From: Lacisediminihabitans changchengi
Lineage (GTDB): Bacteria > Actinomycetota > Actinomycetes > Actinomycetales > Microbacteriaceae
Reading direction: 5' to 3'
NCBI RefSeq assembly: GCF_016634425.1
Contig: NZ_JAEPES010000002.1
Coordinates: 434,001 to 498,000, forward strand
DNA length: 64,000 nucleotides
Shown: one piece after another, positions 37,794 through 46,403 of the stretch
Numbering within the stretch: position 1 is the stretch's first letter
Layout of the letters: each line of letters opens with the position of its first letter
Made by a program: the position numbers and the translations under genes
Notes under the pieces: model-generated
Seen by the model: only the letters and a program-made list of their open reading frames with translations
The model's database searches: none
What the model was told of the DNA's origin: nothing

Positions 37794-40736
37794 ATGACCT
37801 CACCGCCAGATACTCGCGCCGGTGACACCGTGCGGCTGCGCCTGCCACGGCCGCCTGACCCGCCGCCGCGGCATCCGTTTCCGCTTCTGGCGAGCCTCGC
37901 TCCCGTCGTCGGGTCGGTGGTCATCTGGGCGATTACCTCCTCGCCCTTCGCTCTCGTCTTTGCGCTATTGGGGCCGCTGATCGCCGTGGCGAGTTTTGCG
38001 GATGCTCGAGTGAACGGGCGTCGAACCGCGCGGCTCGAACGCGAGCGGTTCGCCGCCGACCTCGCCGACCTGTACGACGCGGTGCTGCGCGAACACGATC
38101 GGGAACGCGAGAGATTGCACCGGCGCAATCCGGGACCAATGGCGCTGCTCGACATCCCCGAACGCGACCCCGAACGGTGGCACGGCAACCTGCAGCAGCC
38201 GACCCCTGTCGTGATCGGCTATGGGGAAATCGCTTCCGGAATAGTGATCGACGGCGAGGACTCGACGAACGACGGGGATGTCTCCGCGGTGCGAGATCGG
38301 GCAGCCACCGTCGACGCTGCGCCGGTCGTCGTCGATGCTCGGCTCGGCATCGGAGTCTGCGGGCCGCCGGAGCTCGCGACCTCCGTGGCACGCGGCCTCA
38401 TTCTGCAGCTGGCGAATGCCCTTGCGCCCGAGACCACGGTGGTCGGGGCGGAGTCGGCTGAGGAGTGGGTGACGATGTTGCCGCACGGCCTCCCGGGGGC
38501 GCGGGCCATCGCTCCAGGAGCGGCGAGCAGCACAGAGTCGACAGGCACGACGCTGATCACCTTCGCGGAGTTGCCAGATGAGACCTCACTGCGGCGCGCG
38601 ACGCCCGTCGGAGAGGCAATGGTGGCCGTGGGGCGAACGCCCCGCGAGCTGCCACACCGCTGTCGGGTGGTTCTCCGGGTGGGAGGTGCTGGGCGCGCGG
38701 CGGTCGTCGGACACCCCGACTCGGCGATGCTCGGCCCTCTCGGTGTGGTGTACCTGTCGGCGGAACAGGCGGCGGAGAGCGCCGAGCTGTTGGCCCGCGC
38801 AGCGCGCACCCGGCGAGGCACGATCAACGAGTTGCCGAGCCGACTGCAGTTCTCGGCAATCCCGGGGGCGTTGCGCGGGCTTGAGAGTGATCTCGAGCGT
38901 GCACGGACCACTCTGTCGGCGACCTTCCTGAGCCTCGAAACGGGGCCGGTCGCGGTGGATCTGGTGCGTCACGGTCCGCACGCCGTCGTCGGCGGGATGA
39001 CGGGAAGCGGCAAGAGCGAACTGCTGCTCAGCTGGCTGCTGGCTCTTGCTGCCGCGCATTCGCCGAGTCAGGTCACCTTCCTGCTCGTGGACTTCAAGGG
39101 CGGTTCCGCTTTCTCACCGATCACGGCGCTCCCGCATGTCGTGGGCCTGGTCACCGACCTGGACGAGCGCACCGCTCGCCGGGCGCTACACAGCCTGCGG
39201 GCGGAGGTTCGACACCGTGAGCAGGTGCTCGCCGACGCGCAGGCGCGGTCGATCGAGGACATGCCACCGACCATCGAGTTGGCGCGGCTGGTGATCGTGG
39301 TCGACGAGTTCGCCGCGCTGGTTGGTGACTTCGCCGAACTGCACACGCTGTTCGCCGATCTGGCCGCGCGCGGGCGTTCCCTCGGTATCCATCTCATCCT
39401 GTGCACGCAACGGCCGGCCGGGGTGGTGCGCGACTCGGTGCTCGCCAACGTACCGCTGCGGCTATCCCTCCGAGTGAACAACCGGGCGGATAGCAGCGCC
39501 GTGGTGGGAACGGATGCCGCGGCCAGGCTCCCGGTGAATCCCCCGGGTCGCGCCATACTGGCGCTCGCCGGGGCCGACCCCGCGGTCGTGCAGGTGGCGA
39601 TCGTCGAACTGAGTGACATCGCGGCAGTGACCGAGCGCTGGAACGGATCCGCGCCGGGGCGCAGACCGTGGTGCCCGCAACTGGCAACCGTCATCTCGAC
39701 CGAATCGATCACGCGCAGGCCGAGCGAGGGGAGATCCGGGATCGCCTTCGGGGTGGTCGACCTCCCCGATCTTCAGCGGCAGGAGCCCGCCGTCTGGAAC
39801 CCGGCCGCCGACGGGTCCATCCTGGTGCTCGGGGGCGGCGGAGCGGGCAAGTCCGAGCTGGTGCGCACCCTCGCGGCGGCGTCCGGGGGCCGGGTGATTC
39901 CCCCGTTGCCGGAGGAAGCCTGGGATGCCGTGGCGGCCGTCGTCGATGACCTCCGGCGAGGGCGTTCACTCCCCGAAGTCCTGCTCATCGACGATCTCGA
40001 CGTGCTCATGACCCGATTCGGGGATGAGCATCGCGATGCCTTCGCGGCGATGCTGCACGAGATCCTGCGCACCGGCGGCGGCGCGGAACTCTGGCTGGTG
40101 CTCGCCGCGCGGCGGCTGCCGGGCGGGCTGCAGTCCGTTGTGGCGGGATGCGAGAGCCGGGTCATCCTGCGACACTCCGACCGTCAGGAACATCTGATCG
40201 CTGGCGGAACGGCGGAGCTGTACAGTTCGGACGCACCGCCCGGGCGCGGGGAGTGGCGCGGAGCGGAGGTACAGGTCGCTCTCGAGGAGACGCCAGAGCA
40301 GAAGGTGCCAGATCGGACGGTGCCAGATCGGACAGTGCCAGATCGGACGGTGCCAGAGCCACCGGTGACCGCGACGGCGATCGACCCAGGCGAAACCGGG
40401 CTGATCGTGGTCACCGGCCGCCCGGCCGAACTCACCCGGCGATTCCCCCGAGCCGTTGACCTGACCAGTCCCGCCACCGGGCAGCTGACGCTCGATCCTG
40501 CCGAGCCGCGGGTCTGGGTCGCCGACCCGCAGACCTGGCAGGCCCGCTGGTCCCAGTTCGCGATTCTCCGCCACGCTGTGCTGGTGCTCATCGACCGGTG
40601 CACCCTCACCGAACTGCGGGCGATCACGGGGCAGCGCGTGCTCCCGCCTCCGCTCGACTCAGCTCGGGAGACCGCGTGGCTGCTGCATCCCGATGGAACG
40701 CTGGAAAGAGTGCTCGCATCACACCGGTGCGAGTGA
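37794..40736 (+). CDS. EccC/FtsK-SpoIIIE-like membrane ATPase with two ATPase domains
   Basis: A 980-residue protein. Two membrane helices near residues 28-70 are followed by a basic coiled coil. ATPase domain 1 has Walker A MTGSGKSELLLSW (about 400), LLVDFKGGSAF and Walker B LVIVVDEFAAL. Domain 2 has GGGGAGKSELVRT (about 680) and VLLIDDLDVLM. This layout resembles EccC of type VII secretion, but with two ATPase domains instead of three. No WXG100, EccB, EccD, EccE or mycosin gene is nearby. A pentapeptide array DRTVP lies near residue 840. It follows the zinc-ribbon FHA gene and probably serves the same system, perhaps moving a protein or polymer across the membrane. Confidence 0.9.
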   Translation: MTSPPDTRAGDTVRLRLPRPPDPPPRHPFPLLASLAPVVGSVVIWAITSSPFALVFALLGPLIAVASFADARVNGRRTARLERERFAADLADLYDAVLREHDRERERLHRRNPGPMALLDIPERDPERWHGNLQQPTPVVIGYGEIASGIVIDGEDSTNDGDVSAVRDRAATVDAAPVVVDARLGIGVCGPPELATSVARGLILQLANALAPETTVVGAESAEEWVTMLPHGLPGARAIAPGAASSTESTGTTLITFAELPDETSLRRATPVGEAMVAVGRTPRELPHRCRVVLRVGGAGRAAVVGHPDSAMLGPLGVVYLSAEQAAESAELLARAARTRRGTINELPSRLQFSAIPGALRGLESDLERARTTLSATFLSLETGPVAVDLVRHGPHAVVGGMTGSGKSELLLSWLLALAAAHSPSQVTFLLVDFKGGSAFSPITALPHVVGLVTDLDERTARRALHSLRAEVRHREQVLADAQARSIEDMPPTIELARLVIVVDEFAALVGDFAELHTLFADLAARGRSLGIHLILCTQRPAGVVRDSVLANVPLRLSLRVNNRADSSAVVGTDAAARLPVNPPGRAILALAGADPAVVQVAIVELSDIAAVTERWNGSAPGRRPWCPQLATVISTESITRRPSEGRSGIAFGVVDLPDLQRQEPAVWNPAADGSILVLGGGGAGKSELVRTLAAASGGRVIPPLPEEAWDAVAAVVDDLRRGRSLPEVLLIDDLDVLMTRFGDEHRDAFAAMLHEILRTGGGAELWLVLAARRLPGGLQSVVAGCESRVILRHSDRQEHLIAGGTAELYSSDAPPGRGEWRGAEVQVALEETPEQKVPDRTVPDRTVPDRTVPEPPVTATAIDPGETGLIVVTGRPAELTRRFPRAVDLTSPATGQLTLDPAEPRVWVADPQTWQARWSQFAILRHAVLVLIDRCTLTELRAITGQRVLPPPLDSARETAWLLHPDGTLERVLASHRCE
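40296..40355 (+). repeat. Four 15-bp tandem units inside the EccC-like gene
   Basis: Units of GATCGGACGGTGCCA and variants start at 40296, 40311, 40326 and 40341 and encode DRTVP pentapeptides in frame, in a linker between the second ATPase domain and a C-terminal domain. Confidence 0.9.
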
Positions 40737-40903
40737 TTCCGTGCTCATAACGGCGAAATTGTGCTGATCTCGTGAAGATTGTGTTTCAAAATCGCCGATT
40801 TGCCCCTCGACCCCTCGCCCCGCGGGACACGCTGTGTCAGTATCGAGCCACGACGACGTACCAGTGCCCGTGCCGTCGGTTTCCGTCAAAGGAGTCGCTC
40901 ATC

Positions 40904-42118
40904 ATGACTAGGCCCACGCCAGAAGACCCGATGTTCCAGCGCCTGCTCGGTCAAGCGAAAAGGCTCGATCTCTCCCGCCGCTCCATGCTCACCGGTCTCG
41001 GCGTCAGCGCCGCGACCCTCGCGCTGGCCGCCTGCAGCACCGGCGGGGCATCCGCGCGGAAAGCAGCGACCGACGTGTCGTCGAAAGACAAGACGCTCAC
41101 CTGGGCCAACTGGTCGTACTACCTCGATGAAGACGACAACGGGAAGTACCCCACCCTGATCGCGTTCGAGAAGAAGAGCGGCATTCAGGTCAAATACGAC
41201 GTCGCGGTGGATGACAACAACACCTACTACGCCAAGGTGAAAGACCAGCTCGCCCTCGGCCAAGACATCGGTGCCGACACCGTCTGCCTCACCGACTGGA
41301 TGGTGAGCCGCCTGATCGGCCTCGGCTACGTGCAGAAGCTCGACCATGGCAAGATCCCGAATATCTCCAACCTCGTATCGAACCTGCAGAACCCCGACTT
41401 CGACAAGGGTCGGGTGTATTCGCTGCCCTGGCAGAGCGGATTTGCGGGCCTGGCCTGGAACAAGGAGAAACTGCCGAACGGTCTCACCACCATCTCGGAG
41501 CTCTGGGACCCCTCGCTCAAGGGCAAGGTCGGAGTGCTCTCCGAGATGCGCGACACCATCGGGCTCATCATGATGGAGCAGGGAGTCGATATCGCCAGCA
41601 AGAGCTGGGGCGACGAGGAGTTCTCCAAGGCGGTCTCGGAATTCCGCAAGCAGGTCAAGTCGGGCCAGATCCGCAACATCAAGGGCAACTCGTACGCCGA
41701 CGACCTGAAGAGCGGCGACACGCTCGCTGCCATCGTCTGGTCGGGCGACGTCACCTCCATCAACGCGGAGGTCGGCGGCGACAAGTTCGGCTTCGCCATC
41801 CCCGACTCCGGGGGCACGCTGTGGAGCGACAACTTCGTCGTTCCGATCGGTTCGCCGCGCAAGGGGAACGCCGAAAAGCTCATGAACTACTACTACGAGC
41901 CCGAGGTGGCCGCCACCGTCGCCGCGTACGTGAACTACATCACCCCGGTGCAGGGGGCGAAGGAGGCGATGGAGAAGATCGATCCGAGCTACGTCGACAA
42001 CCAGCTGATCTTCCCCGACAAGGCAACCCTCGATAAGGTCAAGATCTTCCGCACCCTCACCCCGCAAGAACAGTCGAAATACACCGTGGAGTTCGAGTCC
42101 GTGGGGCTCGGCGCCTGA
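40904..42118 (+). CDS. potD: Polyamine-type ABC transporter substrate-binding lipoprotein
   Basis: A 404-residue extracytoplasmic binding protein of the PotD/PotF type. The N-terminus carries a twin-arginine motif ([10 protein letters not shown]) and a lipobox (LAAC), so it appears to be a Tat-exported lipoprotein. The mature start [15 protein letters not shown] and [19 protein letters not shown] are typical of spermidine/putrescine-binding proteins. AAAGGAG lies 9 nt before the ATG at 40904. It overlaps potA by one base (TGATG) and heads potDABC. Exact ligand (putrescine, spermidine or a related cation) is not resolved. Confidence 0.92.
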   Translation: MTRPTPEDPMFQRLLGQAKRLDLSRRSMLTGLGVSAATLALAACSTGGASARKAATDVSSKDKTLTWANWSYYLDEDDNGKYPTLIAFEKKSGIQVKYDVAVDDNNTYYAKVKDQLALGQDIGADTVCLTDWMVSRLIGLGYVQKLDHGKIPNISNLVSNLQNPDFDKGRVYSLPWQSGFAGLAWNKEKLPNGLTTISELWDPSLKGKVGVLSEMRDTIGLIMMEQGVDIASKSWGDEEFSKAVSEFRKQVKSGQIRNIKGNSYADDLKSGDTLAAIVWSGDVTSINAEVGGDKFGFAIPDSGGTLWSDNFVVPIGSPRKGNAEKLMNYYYEPEVAATVAAYVNYITPVQGAKEAMEKIDPSYVDNQLIFPDKATLDKVKIFRTLTPQEQSKYTVEFESVGLGA

Positions 42119-43350
42119 TGGCCGCCTCCGCGTCTGCATCCGCGGCAGGGTCGTCCTCCGCATCATCCTTCGCGGATGCCGGAGCCGACCTTCAGCTGGT
42201 CGGCATCAGCAAGAGGTTTCCCGGTTTCACCGCGATTCAAGACCTGGATCTCACCATCCCGGCCGGATCGTTCTTCGCGCTCCTCGGGCCCTCGGGGTGC
42301 GGTAAGACGACGACGCTCCGCCTCGTCGCGGGCCTCGAAGAGCCGACCAGCGGGCAGATCCTGATCGGCGGCAAGGACGTGACCGCCACCAAACCGTTCC
42401 AGCGCCCGGTCAATACCGTCTTCCAGAGCTACGCGCTCTTCCCGCACATGACAGTGCTCGAGAACGTCGCCTTCGGCCTCCGCCGCCGGCGCATCGCCGA
42501 CCCGGTCGGCAAGGCGCACGAGGCCCTCCGACTGGTTGAACTCGACCATCTCGCGGCTCGCCGGCCGACGCAGCTCTCCGGTGGTCAGCAACAGCGGGTG
42601 GCGCTCGCCCGGGCAGTGGTGAATCGGCCCGCATTGCTCCTGCTCGACGAACCTCTCGGCGCGCTCGACCTCAAGCTTCGCCGCCAGATGCAGCTCGAGC
42701 TCAAGAAGATCCAGATGGAGGTCGGTCTCACCTTCGTGCACGTCACGCACGACCAGGAGGAGGCCATGACCATGGCCGACACCGTCGCGGTGATGAACAA
42801 GGGTCAAATCGAGCAGATGGGAGCCCCGGAAGAGCTGTACGAACTGCCGCGCACCGCCTTCGTCGCCAACTTCCTCGGCCAGTCCAATCTCTTCACCGGA
42901 GAGGTCGTCGAGAGCACCGCGACCACCGTCGCCGTCGACATCGCGGGTAATCGCATCGTGGTCCCGACCGCGCGGGCGGCTCGGCACCGAGGAACAGTCA
43001 CGGTCGGGGTACGTCCGGAGAAGGTCATCCTGCAGACTTCTCAGCCCGAGATCGTCGCCGGCCAAAACGTCATCGGTGCCGGTCGAGTCACCGACGTGTC
43101 GTTCAGCGGCGTGAGCACGCAGTACATCGTCGAGGTTCCGCGGCTCGGACCGGTGGTCGTCTTCGCCCAGAACATGGTGTTCGGCCCGGTGGTCGATGTC
43201 GGTGCCGAGGTCTGGCTCAGCTGGTCGTTCGACCACGGATTCGGCCTCGCCGACGATCCATCCGACGCACCCCGTTTCGCTGCAGACACCGACACGGTGG
43301 CGATCGCAACCCAGCGCCGCACGGCGTTGGCCGCCGAACTCGAGGGCTGA
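42118..43350 (+). CDS. potA: Polyamine-type ABC transporter ATP-binding protein
   Basis: A 410-residue ATPase. Walker A is [10 protein letters not shown], the signature is [14 protein letters not shown], Walker B is [12 protein letters not shown], and the switch histidine lies in [14 protein letters not shown]-terminal TOBE domain (about residues 270-370) fits PotA/CysA-type importers. The first 25 residues are Ala/Ser-rich and may not be conserved; the ATG at 42118 overlaps the potD stop. It energises the PotB/PotC permeases at the cytoplasmic face. Confidence 0.94.
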   Translation: MAASASASAAGSSSASSFADAGADLQLVGISKRFPGFTAIQDLDLTIPAGSFFALLGPSGCGKTTTLRLVAGLEEPTSGQILIGGKDVTATKPFQRPVNTVFQSYALFPHMTVLENVAFGLRRRRIADPVGKAHEALRLVELDHLAARRPTQLSGGQQQRVALARAVVNRPALLLLDEPLGALDLKLRRQMQLELKKIQMEVGLTFVHVTHDQEEAMTMADTVAVMNKGQIEQMGAPEELYELPRTAFVANFLGQSNLFTGEVVESTATTVAVDIAGNRIVVPTARAARHRGTVTVGVRPEKVILQTSQPEIVAGQNVIGAGRVTDVSFSGVSTQYIVEVPRLGPVVVFAQNMVFGPVVDVGAEVWLSWSFDHGFGLADDPSDAPRFAADTDTVAIATQRRTALAAELEG

Positions 43351-43354
43351 GCCG

Positions 43355-44263
43355 ATGGCGATCACCGCGTTCACCGCAGCCAGCAATGCGGTGGATGCGC
43401 CGAAGCGCCGCAGCAGGATCGCCCTGGTGCTGCTGCTCCCGGGGCTTCTCTACCTCGCCCTGTTCTTCCTCGTGCCGCTGGTCTCGCTGATCATCACCTC
43501 GCTGCAGGTTCCAGACCCGGTGGTCTTCGGCAAGTACACGACGGCGTTCAACATCCAGACCTATGGCGCGGTGATCGGGGAGTACGGCACCCAGATCATC
43601 CGTTCCTTCTTCTATGCGCTGCTCGCCACGATCTTCGCGCTGCTGTTCAGCTACCCGCTGGCCTATTTCATCGGTGTGAAGGCACGTCGCTGGCCGATCC
43701 TGCAGGGTCTGATGATCGTGCTCGTGATTGCACCGTTCTTCATCAGCTTCCTGCTGCGCACCCTGGCCTGGAAGGCGATCCTCTCCGACGACGGCGTGGT
43801 GGTGACTGCTCTGCAGGGCCTCTCGCTACTCGGTCCTCAAGACCACCTCACCGGCACCCCGGCGGCAGTGGTGTTCGGCCTCACCTACAACTTCATCCCG
43901 TTCATGTGCCTTCCGCTGTACACGACGCTCGAACGTCTCGACGTGCGATATCTCGAGGCGGGCTCCGACCTGTACGCCGGGCCGTTCCACACTTTCCGCA
44001 CGGTGACGCTGCCGCTGTCGCTGCCCGGAATCGTCTCGGGAACGCTGCTCACCTTCATCCCGGCGACCGGCGACTACGTGAACGCGTCGAGCCAGTTTCT
44101 CGGTGGGGCGAGTTCGACAATGATCGGCAACGTCATCCAGAGCAACTTCCTGGTGCAACTGAACTATCCGGCGGCGGCGGCGCTGTCGATCATCCTGATG
44201 GCGATCATCCTGATCATCGTCAGCATCTATGTGAAGCGCAGTGGAACGGATGACCTGGTATGA
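43355..44263 (+). CDS. potB: Polyamine-type ABC transporter permease PotB
   Basis: A 302-residue inner-membrane permease with six membrane helices (first: IALVLLLPGLLYLALFFLVP). The ATPase-contact EAA loop is YLEAGSDLYAGPFHTFRTVT, followed by LPLSLPGIVSG. The ATG at 43355 is 4 bp after potA; frames opening earlier lie inside potA. Its stop overlaps the potC start by ATGA. Confidence 0.93.
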   Translation: MAITAFTAASNAVDAPKRRSRIALVLLLPGLLYLALFFLVPLVSLIITSLQVPDPVVFGKYTTAFNIQTYGAVIGEYGTQIIRSFFYALLATIFALLFSYPLAYFIGVKARRWPILQGLMIVLVIAPFFISFLLRTLAWKAILSDDGVVVTALQGLSLLGPQDHLTGTPAAVVFGLTYNFIPFMCLPLYTTLERLDVRYLEAGSDLYAGPFHTFRTVTLPLSLPGIVSGTLLTFIPATGDYVNASSQFLGGASSTMIGNVIQSNFLVQLNYPAAAALSIILMAIILIIVSIYVKRSGTDDLV

Positions 44264-45138
44264 GCACACAGGAAGCCTTCGCGCTCGGGCGCACGATCGC
44301 CACCTCGCCCGCCCCGCGTCCGCAAGCGGGACGGTTCAGCCTGGGGCGCGTGGTGCTACCCGTGTACAGCGCGCTCGCCCTGATCTTCCTGCTGATCCCG
44401 ATCGTCTACACGATCGTCTTCTCGTTCAACAATGCGGTGAAGACCAATGTCTCCTGGCGAGGGTTCACGCTGAACAACTGGCTGCGGGTCTGTGATGCGC
44501 CCGGCGTGTGTCAGGCCTTCGGCAACAGCATCCTCATCGGTGTGACCGCCACCCTCATCGCCACCGTGCTCGGCACGATGATCGCCATCGCCCTGGCGCG
44601 GTACCGGTTCCGCTTCCGCGCGGCCACCAACCTGCTGATCTTCCTCCCCATGGCGACGCCCGAGGTCGTGCTCGGCGCTGGTCTCGCCGCCCAGTTTCTC
44701 ACCGCGGGCATCCCCAAGGGCCTCGGCACCATAATCGTCGCCCACGCGATGTTCTGTCTGAGCTTCGTGGTGGTCACGGTCAAGGCGCGCGTCGCCGGTC
44801 TCGACCCGGCACTCGAGGAAGCCGGGCGCGATCTCTACGGCTCGCCGGCCCAGGTCTTCGTGCGGGTGACGTTGCCGCTGCTGCTGCCGGGCATTCTGGC
44901 AGCGGCGCTGCTGTCGTTCAGCCTGAGCTTCGACGACTTCATCATCACCTACTTCAATTCGGGGTCGCTGCAGACCTTCCCGACCTACATCTATACGGCC
45001 GCCACCCGCGGCATCCCCCCGCAGGCCAACGTGATTGCCTCGGCGGTGTTCATCCTGGCCATCGTGATCGTCATCACCACGCAGGTCGCGGGGGAGAACC
45101 GCCGCAAGCGCCTGATGAAGCAGTCCGCCGGCCTGTAG
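44260..45138 (+). CDS. potC: Polyamine-type ABC transporter permease PotC
   Basis: A 292-residue permease with six membrane helices (first: VVLPVYSALALIFLLIPIVY). The EAA loop is ALEEAGRDLYGSPAQVFVRV, and SFDDFIITYFNSG is typical of PotC. The ATG at 44260 overlaps potB. It ends the transporter operon, followed by a hairpin and repeat-rich gap. Confidence 0.93.
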   Translation: MSTQEAFALGRTIATSPAPRPQAGRFSLGRVVLPVYSALALIFLLIPIVYTIVFSFNNAVKTNVSWRGFTLNNWLRVCDAPGVCQAFGNSILIGVTATLIATVLGTMIAIALARYRFRFRAATNLLIFLPMATPEVVLGAGLAAQFLTAGIPKGLGTIIVAHAMFCLSFVVVTVKARVAGLDPALEEAGRDLYGSPAQVFVRVTLPLLLPGILAAALLSFSLSFDDFIITYFNSGSLQTFPTYIYTAATRGIPPQANVIASAVFILAIVIVITTQVAGENRRKRLMKQSAGL

Positions 45139-45202
45139 TCGCCCTGAGGTACGTCACACCGCGCGCTGCGAACCGCGACACGCAGACGACGGCGAGTCCA
45201 CT

Positions 45203-45288
45203 TTCCGAAATGAAGGAAATTCTCGCCGCCACGCCGTGCGGCCGCGCCGAACTGCGGCGTGTCCGCGAATATCTCCTTCATTTCGGAA
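45203..45288. terminator. Long imperfect hairpin between convergent genes
   Basis: TTCCGAAATGAAGGA (from 45203) pairs exactly with TCCTTCATTTCGGAA (to 45288), and pairing continues imperfectly inward. An inner ACGCCG/CGGCGT stem occurs in the loop. There is no T-tract, so it is a candidate bidirectional barrier and not a textbook intrinsic terminator. Confidence 0.5.
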
Positions 45289-45298
45289 GAGGTATGGC

Positions 45299-45410
45299 GT
45301 CGGAAGAGGTACTGAGTTCGAAGAGGTACTGAGTTCGAAGAGGTGCTGCGTTCGAAGAGGTGCTGCGTTCGAAGAGGTGCTGCGTTCGAAGAGGTATGGC
45401 GTCGGAAGAG
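45299..45410. repeat. 17-bp tandem array (about six units)
   Basis: The unit GTTCGAAGAGGTGCTGC, with A/G and A/C variants, starts at 45316, 45333, 45350, 45367 and 45384, with partial units on both sides. The 17-bp period would shift frame, consistent with the array being non-coding. Confidence 0.9.
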
Positions 45411-45446
45411 GCGTTCGTGCTCGAAAAACCGTTCGCTGCTCAGCTG

Positions 45447-46403
45447 TCAGCGCGGGAACGTGGCGCGGATGTCCCCGACCCGAGCACCCCCGCCGAGAAC
45501 CCTCTCCGTGGTGAGGTCGGCTACCCGGTCGGCCTCCGCCTGCGAGATCGCACCGACCGAGGCGAGTAGCTGCAGCGCGACCAGGGTCGTCGCGCGCGGG
45601 CTGCCGTCGATCATCTTCAGCGCGACCGCCGTTCCTTCGGGCGTCGCCATGACGATGACCCCCTCCGCTCCGCCCTTCGCCAGCAGACCGAGCTGCTCCA
45701 TGACGACGGTGTTCTGCCGACCATGGCCGTCGAGTGCCCACGGTTCGGCGAGAATCGCCGCGGCGAGGCGGGCACCGTCGGGGTCACGCGAGACGCGACC
45801 GACGGCGGTGGCGAGACCGCGGAGGGTCACGGCGAAGACGGGCGCCCCGCATCCGTCGATGCCGACGTGTCCCACACTCTCGGCGGTGAACTCCTCGACC
45901 GTCGCCCGGATGCGCTGCTGCAGCGGGTGCTCCTGGTCGAGGTAGTCGTGGGTCGACCAGCCGTTGTCGACACAGGCCAGAAGGAACGCGGCGTGCTTGC
46001 CGGAGCAGTTCATGTAGACCCGCGACGGATGCTGCGCCGCACTGCGGGAGGCGCTGTCGGTCGGCCAGTCGATCGGGCACTGGAGGTCGTCCTCGGCGAG
46101 TCCGGCCCGGTCGAGCAGTTGCCGCACGACAGCGACGTGCGCAGGAGTGCCGGCGTGGCTCGCGCTGGCCAGCACGAGCTGCGCTCCCTCGAGCGAGACG
46201 CCGGACCGCAGCACGGTGATCGCCTGGAAGAACTTGAGCGAGGAGCGCCCGTAGACGAGAGCGTCGACGTCGCCGTGAGCGGCGAGAAGCGAACCGTCGG
46301 GCGCGACGACAGCGGCCGCGCCCAGGTGCCGCGACTCGTCGAGGCCGGAGCGGGAGAGCACCGCGAGTTCGACGATTCCCGACGCGTCTAAAGGATGAGT
46401 CAC
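45447..46403 (-). CDS. Asparaginase, type II family (Asparaginase_II/PF06089-like)
   Basis: A 318-residue enzyme of the Rhizobium-type asparaginase family, expected to hydrolyse asparagine to aspartate and ammonia. Family marks are SSLKFFQAI, the conserved YMNCSGKHAAFL, GIDGCGAPVFAVTL and LDGHGRQNTVVM. No signal peptide is seen, so it is cytoplasmic. The GTG at 46403 overlaps the stop of the upstream aminotransferase (GTGA), so the two are coupled. Linking GABA transamination and asparagine deamidation suggests shared use in nitrogen scavenging. Confidence 0.9.
   Translation of the reverse strand: MTHPLDASGIVELAVLSRSGLDESRHLGAAAVVAPDGSLLAAHGDVDALVYGRSSLKFFQAITVLRSGVSLEGAQLVLASASHAGTPAHVAVVRQLLDRAGLAEDDLQCPIDWPTDSASRSAAQHPSRVYMNCSGKHAAFLLACVDNGWSTHDYLDQEHPLQQRIRATVEEFTAESVGHVGIDGCGAPVFAVTLRGLATAVGRVSRDPDGARLAAAILAEPWALDGHGRQNTVVMEQLGLLAKGGAEGVIVMATPEGTAVALKMIDGSPRATTLVALQLLASVGAISQAEADRVADLTTERVLGGGARVGDIRATFPR

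Larger units (their letters stand above)
45139..45446. other. 308-bp gene-free region: long hairpin plus 17-bp tandem array
   Basis: This gap separates the convergent potC and asparaginase genes. It contains a long imperfect hairpin (45203-45288) followed by a tandem array (about 45299-45410). No protein with the codon pattern of its neighbours is visible, although the array keeps several frames open. It probably works as a two-way transcription barrier, and the array is likely mutable in copy number. Confidence 0.7.

Noticed and set aside
36690..40736. A true type VII (ESX) secretion locus
   Set aside because: Only an EccC-like ATPase is present. There is no WXG100 pair, EccB, EccD, EccE or mycosin, and the ATPase has two nucleotide domains rather than three.
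45236..45945. Plus-strand frames through the 17-bp array giving repeated Ser/Lys/Arg/Cys peptides
   Set aside because: A 17-bp period rotates through all frames, so every frame shows repeats. The downstream part is antisense to asparaginase.
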